From positions 40,208,338 through 40,272,337 of the forward strand of contig OX457061.1 in assembly GCA_949752795.1 (NCBI GenBank): 64,000 nucleotides of DNA, given 5' to 3'. Below are positions 37,478 through 50,380 of the stretch, one piece after another. Position numbers and translations under genes: made by a program. Positions within the stretch are counted from its first letter, which is position 1; every line of letters starts with the position of its first letter. The stretch comes from Hyperoodon ampullatus. Taxonomy: Eukaryota; Chordata; Mammalia; Artiodactyla; Ziphiidae. The notes under the pieces were generated by a model, which made no database searches, was not told where the DNA came from, and worked only from the letters and a program-made list of their open reading frames with translations.

Positions 37478-38595
37478 CCTTTCTTTTTTGATTGTGGTAA
37501 AATATACATACCATAAAATTTACCATTTTAACCATTTTTAAAAAGTGTACAGTTAAGTGGCATTATTACATTCACATTCTTGTGCAACCATCACCACTGT
37601 TCACCTCCAGAACTTTTTCATTTTCCCAACTGAAACTTTTTACCCGTTAAACAATATATCCCCGCCTCCTCCATTTCTCCCAGCCGCTGACAACCACCAT
37701 TGTATTTTCTGCCTCTGAGTTTTGACCATTCTAGGTATCTCCTATCAGTGGAATCATACAGTATTTGTCCTTTTGTGTCTGGCTTATCCCCCTTAGCATA
37801 ACGTTTTCAAGGTTCATCCATGTATCAGAATTTCCTTCCTTTTCATGACTGAGTAATATTCCACTGTCTGCATATATTCATTGTGTTTATCCATCCATCT
37901 GTTGATGAACATTTGGGTTATTTCTACCTTTTGGCTACTGTGAATGCTGCTATGAATATGGGGAAACAAATTATCTGTTTGAGTCCCTACTTTCTTTTAT
38001 TTATTTATTTATTTATTTATTTATTTTTGGCTGCGTTGGGTCTTTGTTGCTGTGTGCGGGCTTTCTCTAGTTGCGGCGAGCGGGTGCTACTCTTCGTTAT
38101 GGCGTGCGGGCTTCTCATTGTGGTGGCTTTTCTTGTTGCAGAGCATGGGCTCTAGGGCACACGGGCTTCAGTAGTTGTGGCTTGTGGGCCCTAGAGCGCA
38201 GTCTCAGTAGTTGCGGCACATGGGCTTAGTTGCTCCACTGCATATGGGATCTTCCCAGACCAGGGCTCAAACCCATGTCCCCTGCGTTGGCAGGTGGATT
38301 CTTAATCACTGTGCCACTAGGGAAGCCCAACTTTCAATTATTTGGGGTATGTACATAGAAGTGTATCATATGATAATTCAATGTTTAATTATTTTAAAGG
38401 AACCACCATACCATTTTCCACAGCAGCTACACTCTTTTGCATTCCCACCAGCAGTTGAGGTTCCAGTTTCTCCACATCCTCACCAACACTTGCTATTTTT
38501 TGTGTTTTTGATGATAGCCAGCCTAATGGGTATAAAGTAGTATCTTTTTGTGGCTTTGATTTTCATTTCCCTAATGATTAGTGATGTTGAGCTTC
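37478..38595 (-). mobile_element. Old L1M 3' region, antisense, split by a CHR-2
   Basis: 'tgattgtggtaaaatataca', 'aaccatcaccactgttcacc', 'tttgggttatttctaccttt', and after the inserted SINE 'gtatgtacatagaagtgtat' and 'gatgatagccagcctaatgg', are the antisense L1M 3' UTR and ORF2 C-terminus in order. It is broken at about 38595 by a younger L1 3' end. Confidence 0.8.
37995..38328 (-). mobile_element. CHR-2 type SINE, antisense (copy 2), nested in L1M
   Basis: (TTTA)n, then 'ttggctgcgttgggtctttg', 'cagtagttgtggc' repeats and a tRNA-like end 'gtgccactagggaagccc'. It interrupts the L1M between 'gagtccctactttc' and 'aattatttggggta', so it is younger than that L1M. Confidence 0.88.
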
Positions 38596-38880
38596 TTTTT
38601 TTAAATACTTAAAAAATTTTATTCAAGTAGAGTTGATTTACAGTGTTGTGTTAATTTCTCCTGTACCACAGAATGATTCAGTTATACATATGTATACATT
38701 CTTTTTCATATTCTTTTCCATTATGGTTTATCACAGGATACTGAATATAGTTCCCTGTGTTCTGCAGTAGGATCTTGTTGTTTATCCATTCTATATATAA
38801 TAGTTTGCATCTGCTAATCCCAAATTCCCAACCCACCCCTCCCCCACTTCCCTTCCCCCTTAGAAACCACAAGTCTGGAG
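38596..38880 (-). mobile_element. Cetartiodactyl L1 3' UTR fragment, antisense
   Basis: 'caagtagagttgatttacag', 'gtttatcacaggatactgaa' and 'acccacccctcccccacttc' match the antisense L1 3' UTR. Severely 5'-truncated. 'ttagaaaccacaagtctgg' is the last recognisable part. Confidence 0.8.
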
Positions 38881-39309
38881 AACTTTTATATTTGCTTCTG
38901 CCAGATATTACAGAGGTATCCTTCCTCCAGGATCATTTGTATGTTAATTTCTTGGTGTTGGATTTCCGTGATTATGTGGGTAAGGTAAATTTGAACCCCA
39001 AATATGGTCCCATAGATATTCACAGGGAAGTTTTTTCTACTTCAGAGCCTAGACTAGGACAGGCTTTGTTTTTCTCAAGGCTTGGTGAATCAGTTTTTCA
39101 CTAATCTGCCTTTTTATTGAGGGTGTATCTCTTCAAGGGTTACAGCCTTCATGTAGGCATCTCAGTTCTGATTCCCTGCCCCACTCAAGGCCAAGATGTC
39201 ACATATCCCATACCAGTGTTAAATGGTGAAACTCAAGCACTTAGGTCCAAAACTCCCTCAAAGAAAGCCATAGATTCAGCTTATCCAAAATCTGCTTTAG
39301 TTTTATTTA
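38881..39309. other. Unassigned sequence between two L1 insertions
   Basis: About 430 bases without a recognised repeat. The + frame at 38757-39104 starts in the L1 and ends here; it is not supported as a gene. Confidence 0.4.
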
Positions 39310-40825
39310 TTTTTTAAATTTAATTTTTATTTTATATTCAAGTATAGCTGATTTACAATGTTGTGTTAGTTTCAGGCATACAGCAAAGTGATTCATTTAT
39401 ACATATACATATATCCATTCTTTTTTAGATTATTTGCCCATGTAGTTGTTACAGAATATCGGGTAGAGTTCCCTGAGCCATACAGAGTAGGTCCTTGTTG
39501 ATTATCTTTTTTATATATAGTAGTGTGTGTATGTTAATCCCAAACTCCTAATTTATCCCTCCCCAGACGTTTCCCCTTTGGTAACCATGCAGCCCCATGG
39601 TTTGTTTTTGAAGTCTGTGAGTTTGTTTCTGTTTTGTAAATAAGTTCATTTTTAATTTTTTAGATTTCACATATAAGTGACTTACTTCACTTAGTATGAT
39701 AATCTCCAGGTCCATCCATGTTGCTTCAAATGGCATTATTTCATTTTTTATGCCTGAGTAATATTCCATTATATATATATATCACATCTTCTTTATCCAT
39801 TCATCTCTCGATGGACATTTAGGTTGCTTCCACGTCTTGGCTGTTGTAAATAATGCTGCTGTGAACATTGGGGTGCATGTATCTCTTTGAATTACGGTTT
39901 TCTCTGGATATATGCCCAGGATTGGGATTGCTGGATCATATGGTAGTTCTATTTTAGTATTTTAAGGAAACTCTATACCGTTCTCCATAATGGTTGTACC
40001 AGTTTACATTCCCACCAACAGTGTAGGAGGGTTCCCTTTTCTTCACACACTCTCCAGCATTTATTGTTTGTAGACTTTTTGATGATGGCCATTCTGACCA
40101 GTGTGAGGTGATACCTTATTGAAGTTTTGATTTGCATTTCTATAATAATTAGTGATGTTGGGCATCTTTTCATGTGCTTTTTGGCCATCTGTATTTCTTC
40201 TTTGGACAAATGTTTATTTAGAGCTTCTGCCCATCCTTTGATTGGGTTGTTTGTTTTTTTTTTGATGTTGAGCTGTATGAGCTGCTTGTATATTTTGAAG
40301 ATTAAGCCCTTGTTGGTTGCTTCGTTTGGCAAATATTTTCTTTCATTGTGTGGGTTGTCTTTTTGTTTTGTTTGTGGTTTCCTCTGATGTGTAAAAGCTT
40401 TTAAGTTTCATTAGGTCCCATTTGTTTATTTTTGTTTTTATTTTCACTACTCTAGGAGGTAGATTCAAAAAGATCTTGCTGTAATTTATGTCAAAGAGTG
40501 TTCTGCCTATGTTTTCCTCTAAGAGTTTTATAGTATCTGGTCTTACATTTAGGTTTTTAATCTATTTTGAGTTTATTTTTGTGTATGGTGTTAGAAGATG
40601 TTCTAGTTTCATTCTTCTACATGTAGCTCTCCAGTTTTCCTAGCACCACTTACTGAAGAGACTGTCTTTTCTCCATTGTCTACTCTTGCCTCCTTTTGCA
40701 TAGATTAATTGACCATAGGTGTGTGGGTTTATTTCTGGGCTTTCTATCCTGTTCTGTTGACCTATAGTTCTGTTTTTGTAGGAGTACCATACTGTTTTGA
40801 CTAATGTAGCTTTGTAGTAGTAGTT
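39310..40825 (-). mobile_element. Cetartiodactyl L1, 5'-truncated, antisense
   Basis: Starts with the antisense 3' UTR and continues through the ORF2 C-terminus. The reverse frame at 39973-40332 ends in [20 protein letters not shown], a hallmark L1 ORF2 stretch; the frame at 39548-39769 begins MEYYSGIKNEIMPFEATWMD. The recognisable part ends near 'gtagctttgtagtagtag'. About 1.5 kb, with several frame breaks. Confidence 0.88.
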
Positions 40826-41090
40826 TCTTGTGTTTTCTGATGATAACCATCCTAGTAGGTATAAAGTAGTATCTCATTGTGGTTTTGACTTGCATTTCAC
40901 TAATGATTAGTGATGTTGAACTTCTTTTTATATGTTTATTGGCCATTTGTATATCTTTGGAGAGATGTCTGGTCAAGCCCTTTTCCCATTTTTTAAAAAC
41001 TGGGTCATTTGTTTTTTTATCATTGAGTTATAGTTCTTTGTATATTCTGGATGTTAATCCCTTATCAGGTACATGATTTGCATGGGTCTG
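40826..41090 (-). mobile_element. Old L1M ORF2 fragment, antisense
   Basis: 'gatgataaccatcctagtag', 'gtataaagtagtatctcatt' and 'ttgtatattctggatgttaa' match the same L1M region that ends at 38595. It could be the displaced right half of that older L1, overlapping it by roughly 80 bases. Confidence 0.6.
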
Positions 41091-42834
41091 TCCATTTTGT
41101 ATGTAGAACTTTTACACAAGGTTTCATTTTGCTAAATGATTTTTAAAAGAGCTTTAAAGCTCTATATCACTGTTGTTGTTATTTTCACGTTTGTTATCCT
41201 AGGTGTTACACACTGCACTGGTTTAGAAGGTATAGATGGTAGGACCTTGGTAATTACTTCATTGCTCATGATTAATTTACAGTAACTGCTTTAGAATTTC
41301 TCACACTATTCAAAATGTGGCACTGGCTACTCTTATTTGCATACATGGCTTTATAGATTACCTCATATTTGCCATGAAAGAAAACGATGATTAAGGCTAA
41401 ATGATTTTTAAAATATTTTTTCTTTCATCCATGGCAATTGTATCCTTTGGCAGAACTTTAAAGGTACCAGATTCTTCATCATATCAGCTGAGTAGGGATT
41501 CTTTTTAGACTTTTCAGAAAATCTTTAAAAGGTTGAGTTCTAAGATGTTTCTAGATGGAACCACCATTTGAGATGTGAAAGTGTCATTCAACCAACAGTA
41601 ATGCAAATGGAGGACCAGAATATCAGGTTAAATTATAGAATGTTTATTTTTCCATCCTGAAACATAGTAACTTAGGAGGGGAAATAATGTCATATAATGT
41701 TAAGCAAGAGGCTGAAATTGCTCATGTCATTACTGGTCACTGGTCCTAGCACTGTGGTAGACTGGACATACTGTGCAGCCCTGCTTGTGGCTCTTTGAAG
41801 TCGGGGCTGCTTAAATGCTCAGGTGTTAACATAGAACTTTAGGAGCCCACTCTGCTTTCTGAAAGATAATTTGAGAACCACTGGCCTAGGGCTGTCCCTT
41901 GCCAGGTTCTTAAACCTCTTGATTTCTAAATTAAGGGAAATGTTTTTGTTTTTAATGAATTAGGACACTTTGTTCCAGTCTGTCTCCCAGTTGTTTCTTC
42001 ACTTTTTGTCATCTTTCTTCAGACAGTACGTTAAGTGTTTTGATGCTTTTATTTCCTTCTTCGACTCTAATGAATTGTGCCTGGTGAAATCCATATACCT
42101 TGTGTTGACATTTCTGTGAAGCTTTTGAATATATCCTTTTACTAAAGAACAGAAGTCAACCAAAATGGGGGAATCTTTTAGCCCTGAAGTATTACTTCTC
42201 TCTCACCTGCTGTACTTTGAGTCTGAGTATGAACCGTCATAGACATTGAGGGTATTGAGGGTATGCAATAGTGTATCTTTGTGCCATGTGATTTGAGTTC
42301 ATAGACTAGTACTTGGCAAGCAACAAAGTAACTTTTGACCAATTTATAGATGAGAGGGGAAGGGCAAATGCAGTGATCCCAACCTGACACCATTTTGACC
42401 CTGTCTCTTTTCAGTATCTCAGGTGTTTGCTGGACCCCATAGCTGGTTTCCCTTGCCACTTTACTCCTCCCTCTCCCACCTCCTGCTTTCCTCTGATCAG
42501 CAGGAAACAGGGACATGAACAAGCACATGGGAATCTTTCACAGGACAGTCGTTTCCATTCAGGTGTCTAGGTCTCTCTGCTCATAGGACTTTCCCTTTAG
42601 TTCACTCTTCATGAGAATTTCTGAAGGTCATTTTATTTTCTTTTGGATATATATACTGAGGAGAGTAGCAATTTCTGTTATTTTTAGTCTCTGTATGTGG
42701 AGAAGGTGAAAATATGGTTTGATTCCTTAGGAACCTGTGTAAATGTGCTAAAAGAGAAATATTCAAGAAATGAAAAAGGGGATTTCCTTCTAACTTTCCA
42801 TGCCCTTTGCTTTTGCTACGTTAGTATACATTAG
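41091..42834. other. Intronic sequence, nothing recognised
   Basis: A hAT-like end motif 'ataatttgagaaccactggc' is near 41868 but no matching partner was found. The reverse frame at 42178-42528 has no recognisable domain and I do not support it as a gene. Confidence 0.45.
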
Positions 42835-42871
<37 letters not shown>

Positions 42872-42872
42872 C
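42835..42872 (+). repeat. (TG)n microsatellite with CG end
   Basis: TATATGTGTGTGTGTGTG continuing to GTGCGCGCCTGCAC, an alternating purine-pyrimidine tract. Confidence 0.95.
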
Positions 42873-43739
42873 TGCACAACATACTTGTTAAAATCTTGAG
42901 TTTTGAGGAAAGATGTCATTGACCATCCACCTTTCTTTTATGCTCTTAAATAAAAGATGCTAAACAATATTTCTTTAGTTGTTTGTATGAAATGAATATA
43001 GGCATAGACATCCATGTGCGGGCCTATACACTCAGCAGGATCATAAGAAAGCCAAGGATTTACATTCAGGGCAGTATCAAGGATTTTTGTACCAATCAAA
43101 AGATGTGGTATCAATCAAAAGTATAGTTAATTCTCAGTTGTGTAGTAAGTGTGCAGATTAACTGGTATAAAAAAATCAGTGCATTTGTGAAAAAAGTTGA
43201 AATCACTATGAATCTGAAGAATCATCCCCATTTTACAAGGCATGCATTTCTCTCTCTCTTTTTTTTTGAGATACATGGACACCGCCTCATACATGAGCAC
43301 AGACCACCTCATGCTCTCACCAGTTATCCTCCCCTGCGTAGTAGATTGGCTGTCTCTCCCTTCTTGTGGCAATGGCCCTCACAGGGCAAAGCAGTAGCCA
43401 TATAGCTAAGGGAAGGGAGATGGAGGGAGAAGGCTGTTGATTTTCTCTTCCTCAGAGCCAGGATTGGGAAAATGGGGACATTCTGAGGACAGGAATAAAG
43501 AAGAGGAAGCAAGCGCTGGAACTGTATCCCTGGCCAATTCTGGTGGTTTTAATTTTTTCAAACAGAGAGCTCAACTAAAAAATAGAAAATGCAGACTATT
43601 TCAACAATTTAAAACCTTTTATTATGTTCATCAAGTACTTTATGTCTTGATTCGCATTTACAAACTATACTATGTTTTCTTTTTTTCCTTACCTTTGGGG
43701 TGATATCTGTATGGCAAATATGTAGCTAGAAGTTAAAAC
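42873..43739. other. Intronic sequence, nothing recognised
   Basis: No exon or nameable repeat seen. Overlapping frames at 43127-43703 on both strands have no recognisable domain. Confidence 0.4.
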
Positions 43740-44542
43740 AATTTTTCTGTAGTTGTAGAAATAATACATGTAGAAAAGTACATAAACATGATTTACACTT
43801 TAATAAATTATTAAAACATTAATACATATGTAACTGCCATCCAGGTCAATAAATAGAATATTGCCAGCATCTTGAAAGCCTTTCTCACATACCCTCCCAA
43901 TAATACTGCTTCCTTTCCTCTAAATGTAGCAGGTTTCCTGGGTTTTTTGCAGTAATCACTACAGTTTAGTTTTACCTGTTTTTGAACATTATATAAATGA
44001 ATCATACCTTATATATTCTTATGGGTTGGTTTCTTTCTCTCAACCAGTGATTGTCAGTTCATCTCTATGACTGTAGTAGTAGTTACTACATTTTCATTGC
44101 TCCATAGTATTCCCTTGTATGAATATTTTATTTATTCTACTCTTGATTGGCATATAGATTGTTTTCAATTTAGGTCTATTATGAATAATACTGCTACGAG
44201 CATTCTACTAGTGTACATAAACACATAAGCTTAGAGTGTGCTTTGAGGGAAAACCTGTAATTCATGGATTTTTGTCTGATTATCCTATGATTTACTGAGA
44301 GAAGTGTGTGAAAATTTCCTGCTATGATTGGAATTTATTATTTTTCATTGTAGTTATGTTAATTTTTGTGTTATATTTTAAGCTTTATATGTTGTTCTAC
44401 ATTCCCATGTTACTGTGTACATGCAAACTTAAATTGTCATGTATTCCTGGTAAATTAAACATTTTATCATTATGAAGTGATTCCGTTTACCTCTAGTAAT
44501 GCTTTTTGCCCCAAAGTGTGTTTAAATTGAAACTATTTGATT
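43740..44542 (-). mobile_element. Old L1M 3' fragment, antisense
   Basis: 'gaaataatacatgtagaaaa', 'tcaataaatagaatattgcc', 'cattgctccatagtattccc' and 'atgaataatactgctacgag' follow the antisense 3' region of ancient L1M. Diverged. Confidence 0.65.
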
Positions 44543-44680
44543 TTCTTTTTTTAACATCTTTATTGGAGTATAATTGCTTTTCAATGTTGTGTTAGTTTCT
44601 GCTGTGTAACAAAGTGAATCAGTTATATATATACATATATCCCCATATCCCCTCCTGCTTGCGCCTCCCTCCCACCCTCT
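44543..44680 (-). mobile_element. Short L1 3' end, antisense
   Basis: 'ttaacatctttattggagta', 'taattgcttttcaatgttgt' and 'tgctgtgtaacaaagtgaat' are the antisense of the L1 3' end seen in sense at 8332. CTATTTGATT lies on both sides (44533-44542 and 44681-44690), a perfect 10-bp target-site duplication. Confidence 0.9.
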
Positions 44681-44690
44681 CTATTTGATT

Positions 44691-46440
44691 CTTTTGGTTA
44701 GGTTAACATGGCATTTTTTTCCTTATTCTTCTTTTAGCCTCTCTGTTATTCCTACATCCTTACATTTTAGATGTGTCTTTGTAACAACATTTAGCTTTTT
44801 AAAAAATTCAAAACTGATCATCTGTGGTTTTTACTTGTAGAATTTAATCTGTTTGCATATTATATAATTACTGATATATTTGAGTTTAAATCTACCATCT
44901 TATTTTGTGCTTTTTATTTATTTTGTCTATTCTATATTCCTTTTCTCTCCAGTCTTGCCCTTTTGGGGGTTAAGTGTTTTTTACTATGAATTTTTCTCCT
45001 CTGATAACTTGGAGATTCTATACTGTCTTCTATTCTTCCATTAGCGGATAGCCTAGAAATTATGGTATGCTTTTTTGAATTGTTAAAGTCGAACGTTAAC
45101 ACTTTTATCCTCCTTTTCCTGGAAAATGCAAGGACTTTAGAAATCTTTAGTCTGTCATTCTCCTGGCATGTGTACTATTGTTTTGTATATTTTAATTTCA
45201 GTATATATATGTATAAAACCCCAATAATACTATTCTTATTTTATATCATAAGTGTTAATTTAAAATTTCACATGTATTTATCATTTTTTATTATTTTTTC
45301 ATTTCTTCTGACATCTCTAGACTTCCATCTGGAATCATTTTCCATCTTCCTGAAGAGCATCCTTTAGAGCAGGTTTACTGGTGACAGATTCTTTCAGTGT
45401 GTCAAAAGGGCTTTATTTTACCTTTATTCCTGAAGAGTATTTTAGCTTGGTGTAGTATTCTAGGTTGGTCCTTTCTTCCTTTCATTGCATTGAAGATAGG
45501 TTTTCTAGCTTTTTCTCACTGTATTTCTGTGTATCTTATCCATTCTTCTGTATTTTTCCACTGTTTTTACTTTCCATGTTGAATTCTGGATAGTTTCTTC
45601 TAATATATCTTCCAAGTTTATCAAATCCCTTTTCAACTGTGTTTAATTAGCTGTTAAACCTGTCTGTTGAATTCTTAATTTCAGTTTTTTTTTAGTTCTA
45701 GAATTCCTGCTTTTTTTGTTTGTTTGTTTGTTTTTCATCTACAGGGTCATTTTTTTAATAATTTTTAGTTCCTTGATGAAATTTTGGCTTTCATCTTCAC
45801 AAGGGACCCTCTTAGTTACTTTATAGTTTTTGTCTAGTTTTTGAACTATCTTGAGTACCTCTCTGTTTTGGGGTTTTTTGTTGTTGTTGTTCTTGTCCGT
45901 TGTTTTGGGGTTCCTGTTCATGTGTTCTTTTCTTCCTGTGTGCCTGTCTTTGATTATTTAATTTTGTTGGATTTGAAAAATTATTTTCAGAAATAATTAG
46001 AAAGGTATGATGATGTTATTTTTCTCCAGAGAGGAATTTTGTTTGCATCTTGCAGGTACCTAGCAGCACTAGCAACCTGGGACCACCTTAATTCAGTTTC
46101 AGTTTCATAGTTAGGCTGTAGTCTGTATGCAGGCTGGTTTACTTCTGGGTCACCCATACTCTCAGGGTGGACCTCTGTGGGTGCAGTCCTCAATGTGGGG
46201 TGGTTTACCAAGACCTCACTTTGACAGGCCTGGCCTCCTACTTTTACTCTCTAGCAAGGCTGTCAGAATTGCTGCTTTGTCTTTAAACTACCTCTTCAGG
46301 ATCAGAAAAGCCTCCCTAGGCCTGTGCCACCTTATGTGCCGAGATCTTTCTCTGAAAATTCTGCACTATCTTGCTGTTTCTTTGGTGATTTTTGAATTAT
46401 GTTTTTATATTTCATGTAGCCTTATAGAATAACTTTCAGC
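44691..46440 (-). mobile_element. Old L1M/HAL1-type 5' region, antisense
   Basis: T-rich sequence with 'tagagcaggtttactggtga', 'gaagagtattttagcttggt' and 'gtgtagtattctaggttggt', typical of the antisense L1M or HAL1 region before ORF2. The reverse frame at 45739-45921 resembles lysine-rich ORF1 debris. Probably the continuation of 43740-44542. Confidence 0.55.
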
Positions 46441-47766
46441 AGGAAGGTTGGGCTCAACTATATAGTCTGAAATAGTACTGAAATTGGGTGCAATTTTAAA
46501 GAAAGTATGTTTGCATTAAATATAGTCTGTATCATACTTTTTTCTACCTCACCTGTCCTGGTTAATCAAGAGAACTTATTATAGACTTTACCTCCAGCTA
46601 ATTTAGAGTGGTTAGAAAAGCCAGATAAAACATATTTGGAAGATACTGGAGAACTATGAAGGTACTCATGACTCAAGGGGTTAAGATCTTGGGATGAAGG
46701 GAGGTGCAAAGTTCTGAGCAGACATTTTACAGCAGCTTTTCAACCTCAGGGCATTTGTCACTTCTTGAGAAGCTGGGAGAGACCAAGAACCTAGAAGAGG
46801 GCCTGTACTACTAAAAGTGAGAGAAGTTAGCAGACTTCTGGCAATTTCACAGGATTGGAGAGACAGACATTGGAGTTCCAAAGGTAAGATTGTTAACCTG
46901 ACTACCTAAAAATGTAAAACTTCTATACGTCAGGAAACATCATAATAGCAGCAGAATGGATAAAATTAGAAAAATCACTATTTTTCAACCTCTGATGGAC
47001 CTAAAATGATCATCAGAAGATCCTAAAACCATTAGAGAAAAGGTGGTGGTGAACTTTATAATGGATGGATTTGTTTGACAATACCTGAAACCACTGATCA
47101 GTTTCAACATTATGATACATGAGACAACCCGATATTATATGTGACTTCTGATTTGATTCAAAGAACACAACACCACAAATGAAGTATTCTTGCAAAAGAA
47201 CTAACCCTGAATCTAATGAAACCTCTAGGTCTAGCTATCAGTTTGCAAGCAATATAGAAGAGAGAGCAAAACATGTTAAAGACCACCACAAGAAATGCTA
47301 AATGCACAAGTGTGAGAGATTCTGTAGGTCAAATGTGTTGGTTTTTCCCGGGGATAAATGATATGAAGAGGTTAAAAAAAAAAGAAGAGTACTTGTTACA
47401 GATTAGAGAAGCCTTTTTTTTTTTTTTTTTTACATCATTTTGTTACAGATTAAAGGAGAAATATCAGTATTGACTACATTCAATGTGTGGATCTTGTTTG
47501 GATCCAAATATAAACGATCCAAATATAAAGGGAAGTTTTAAAGAAATTTGAACTTAGAAGGGCTATTAGATGATAGCATTGTTGGCTTTATTGGATATGA
47601 AAGAGATATTGTAGTTAAGTTTCTTCTAAGTCTTTATAAAAAAGAGACACAGATCAAGGTATTTTGAGTAAAGTGATATGGTATCTGTGATTTGCTTTAA
47701 AAATGGAAAATCTTGATAATTGTTTGAACTGTTTAAAGGGTACATAGGATTCATTTGGCTGTTTAC
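46441..47766. repeat. Probable old interspersed repeats, unassigned
   Basis: The part from about 47460 ('tgtggatcttgtttggatcc', 'gctattagatgatagcattg', 'gatatggtatctgtgatttg') looks like the 3' end of an ancient interspersed repeat in sense orientation. The part near 46560-46900 resembles an old L1 5' UTR. Family names and boundaries are uncertain; no exon could be supported. Confidence 0.35.
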
Positions 47767-47980
47767 TTTTTTTTTTTTTTTTTTGCGGTACGTGGGCCTC
47801 TCACTGTTGTGGCCTCTCCCGTTGTGGAGCACAGGCTCCAGACGTGCAGGCTCAGCGGCCATGGCTCATGGGCCCAGCCGCTCCGCGGCATGTGGGATCT
47901 TCCCGGACCGGGGCACGAACCCGTCCGTGTCCCCTGCATCGGCAGGCAGACTCTCAACCACTGCGCCACCAGGGAAGCCC
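47767..47980 (-). mobile_element. CHR-1 type SINE (copy 6)
   Basis: Poly-T, 'gcggtacgtgggcctctcac', ending 'caccagggaagccc'. Flanked by 'tactttttttt'. Near 47921-47932 'cccgtccgtgtccc' replaces the usual 'cccgtgtccc', a 4-bp duplication of CCGT found in no other copy here. Confidence 0.95.
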
Positions 47981-48323
47981 TACTTTTTTTTTTTGAATAC
48001 TAAAAAATACTCACTGAACAGTACCAAAAAAAAAAAAAAAAAGAAAAAGAAAGAAAACATCATAAAAAGAATTTCACTTGTGCCACACAATTTGTGTTTT
48101 AAGTGAGATCATCATAAAGTACTCTCCTTAATGGGTGAAAGTCTACGGTTTATGTCAGATAAAAAGGGCATAAACTCATTTTATTTGTATAGTGTATTCC
48201 TTAGCTGTTAGTTTTATCTGTTAGACTTGTGTAACTCTTCCACTTCTGAGGAGGCAAACCAGTCTCATTAAAACTATATGGAAAAGAAGGGCAGTTCTTC
48301 AGAGCATAAGTGGGGTGCGTATA

Positions 48324-48637
48324 CAGTTGTCCCTTGATATCTGCAGGGGGTTTATTCCAGGACCCCGCAGATACCAAAATCCACAGCTGCTCAATTCCCT
48401 TGTATAAAGTGGCATAATATTTGCATATAACCTACACACATTCTCCCATATAGTTTACATCATTTCTAGATTACTTACAATACCTAATACAATGTAAATG
48501 CTGTGTAAATAGTTGTAAATACAAGGTGAATGCTTTGTAAATAGTAGCGGGTGCATGGCACATTTTTTGGAACCTTCTGAAATTAAAAAAATTTTCCATC
48601 CACAGATGCAAAACCTGTGGGTAGGGAGTGCTGACTG
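48324..48637. mobile_element. Tigger-type (TcMar) DNA transposon, non-autonomous
   Basis: Left end CAGTTGTCCCTTGATATCTG and right end 'gggagtgctgactg', inverted and imperfect, with TA on both flanks (48322-48323 and 48638-48639). Internal 'ttccaggaccccgcagatac' and 'caaaatccacagctgctcaa' are typical. It has no transposase. Confidence 0.85.
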
Positions 48638-48639
48638 TA

Positions 48640-50370
48640 TATTAAAAGAACAGGAAAAGGGTGTTAGGCGGGCAAAAACAACAGATACGCCCACTGTCTC
48701 TTGTTGGTTACTCAAGACATTCAAACCTATTGCTTTCCATACAAAGAATTTTTAAAACACTTTCCACTAACATAATTTAGCTTTCTCTTCCTTCCAAAAA
48801 GGGAGGTAATTCAAAGTAATGCCTGGTTAATGCGTCTAGCTTGAAGTCCAGAGGTTCTGGATAATGTCAGTTCCTTTTCCCATCTTTGTTATTATCTGTA
48901 AATTATAGATTTTAGCAAATTTATCTACTAATCATATACTTTATATATGCAGTAGTAGGAGAGAGGAAAATGAAAGAGAAGGGAATTTTTTAAAATTATG
49001 TGACATAGCAAGCAAGACATATACAGATAACATCCAAAAACCTCACTCATGCATTTTGACCAAGCAGGCATAATTTGCACATGATGATAGAGTGCTGCTG
49101 GGTACACCCAGCTTTGTGGCTTGGAAGACCAGTCCAGTCACTGAGGCCTGCCATAAGGTTTTTCCAGAATCCAGATCTTCCACACAGGCTTTTAAAAGTG
49201 TAGGATCTGCTGGATCGTAGCTGAGTGGCAGACCACTTCAGTATGGACAGATTAGCTGTATCGTGATTATTCCTCTGGGCCTACCCACATTTCCTCCTTG
49301 CCAGGCAGGTGGGTAGAAGCAGATAAATGGTCTAAAACCCATGTAGTATATGTGACCTTCAGAATCCCAGAGGTATCAGCCAAGCATTTTGCTTCTTAGC
49401 GGGTGTAAGGTATAGCACTTATCATTCACTTTCTTTTTTGTTTGTTTATTATTATTAATTTTGAGTCAGTAACTAGTACACATGGCATTAAATTGAAAAG
49501 GTGCAAAAAGGTGTACAGTAAAAGTACAGAAAAGGACATTTCCTTTCCTGCACTTATCATCCATCTACTTAGGTCTCCACAATGGAGGCAACCACTGGTA
49601 CTAGATTCTGGTGTATCCTCATTTTAAAGGGCATATCCTGACCAGACCACAGACCATTGGGTTACAAGAAACTTCCTGAAGTGGCAGGCCCTGTATGTTC
49701 ATGGGATTTATATCCCACCGTATGGAATACAAGCAAGGCATCCGTATCTTCCTACTTTGATCAGCCTGATATCTTCAATATGGTAGACCAGTGTAATGTG
49801 CTATATCTGGAATTGATATCTTTGAGTCAGATGAAAGTCAACTGCTTTCTCATGTCCTCAGTTTATCGCCATGGAGAAATGCATTTACCAGCTTCTTAAC
49901 TGTATTCTATGTGCCAAGGGTAGTGTTAATTTGCTCCAGTTAGGATTCATATCTAAAAGTACACCTTGGGTTGGAGTCACCATTTGATTACATTTATGAC
50001 AGCCTAATATCACTGACTAAGACCCATTGGCCCCTCAGCTGGGCAGTGAGGTTCTCTGCAAGTCATCAGATATGTGACTTTTTTTTTTGATAGTCAAGTG
50101 GTTTCACTTGGCCATTCCTACTAGAAGAGTATAATGATTCAGGACCCCTGTGTGAGGGTGATGCCTCATTGATCTGTATTACCTTCTTCTTCCATGGACT
50201 TCTGGTTTCCAGTTCTCTAATAGGAACAGAAGTTTCACTGTCATTTTACCTGACTTGGCCCAGTAGCAGTTCTAAATTCCCCTCCTTTATCCAAAGGTCT
50301 GTTGTCTGCAGCCCACTATCTGGTATCAGTTTGTATCCGATACTGTATAACATCAGACTATATCAGTTTG
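48640..50370. other. Intronic sequence, mostly unassigned, with an L1M piece
   Basis: At about 49440-49620 'aaattgaaaaggtgcaaaaa' and 'ggtctccacaatggaggcaa' fit an old antisense L1M 3' end. The rest, including the + frame at 49657-49899, gives no recognisable family. It may be old retroelement internal sequence, but I cannot support that. Confidence 0.4.
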
Positions 50371-50380
50371 TGTTCTTTTG

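Noticed and set aside
42178..42528. 116-codon reverse frame as a gene
   Set aside because: No recognisable domain, low-complexity patches, and antisense to the host gene without splice or poly-A context.
49657..49899. 80-codon + frame as a possible retroviral or cellular gene fragment
   Set aside because: No domain or motif could be recognised and no splice context supports an exon.
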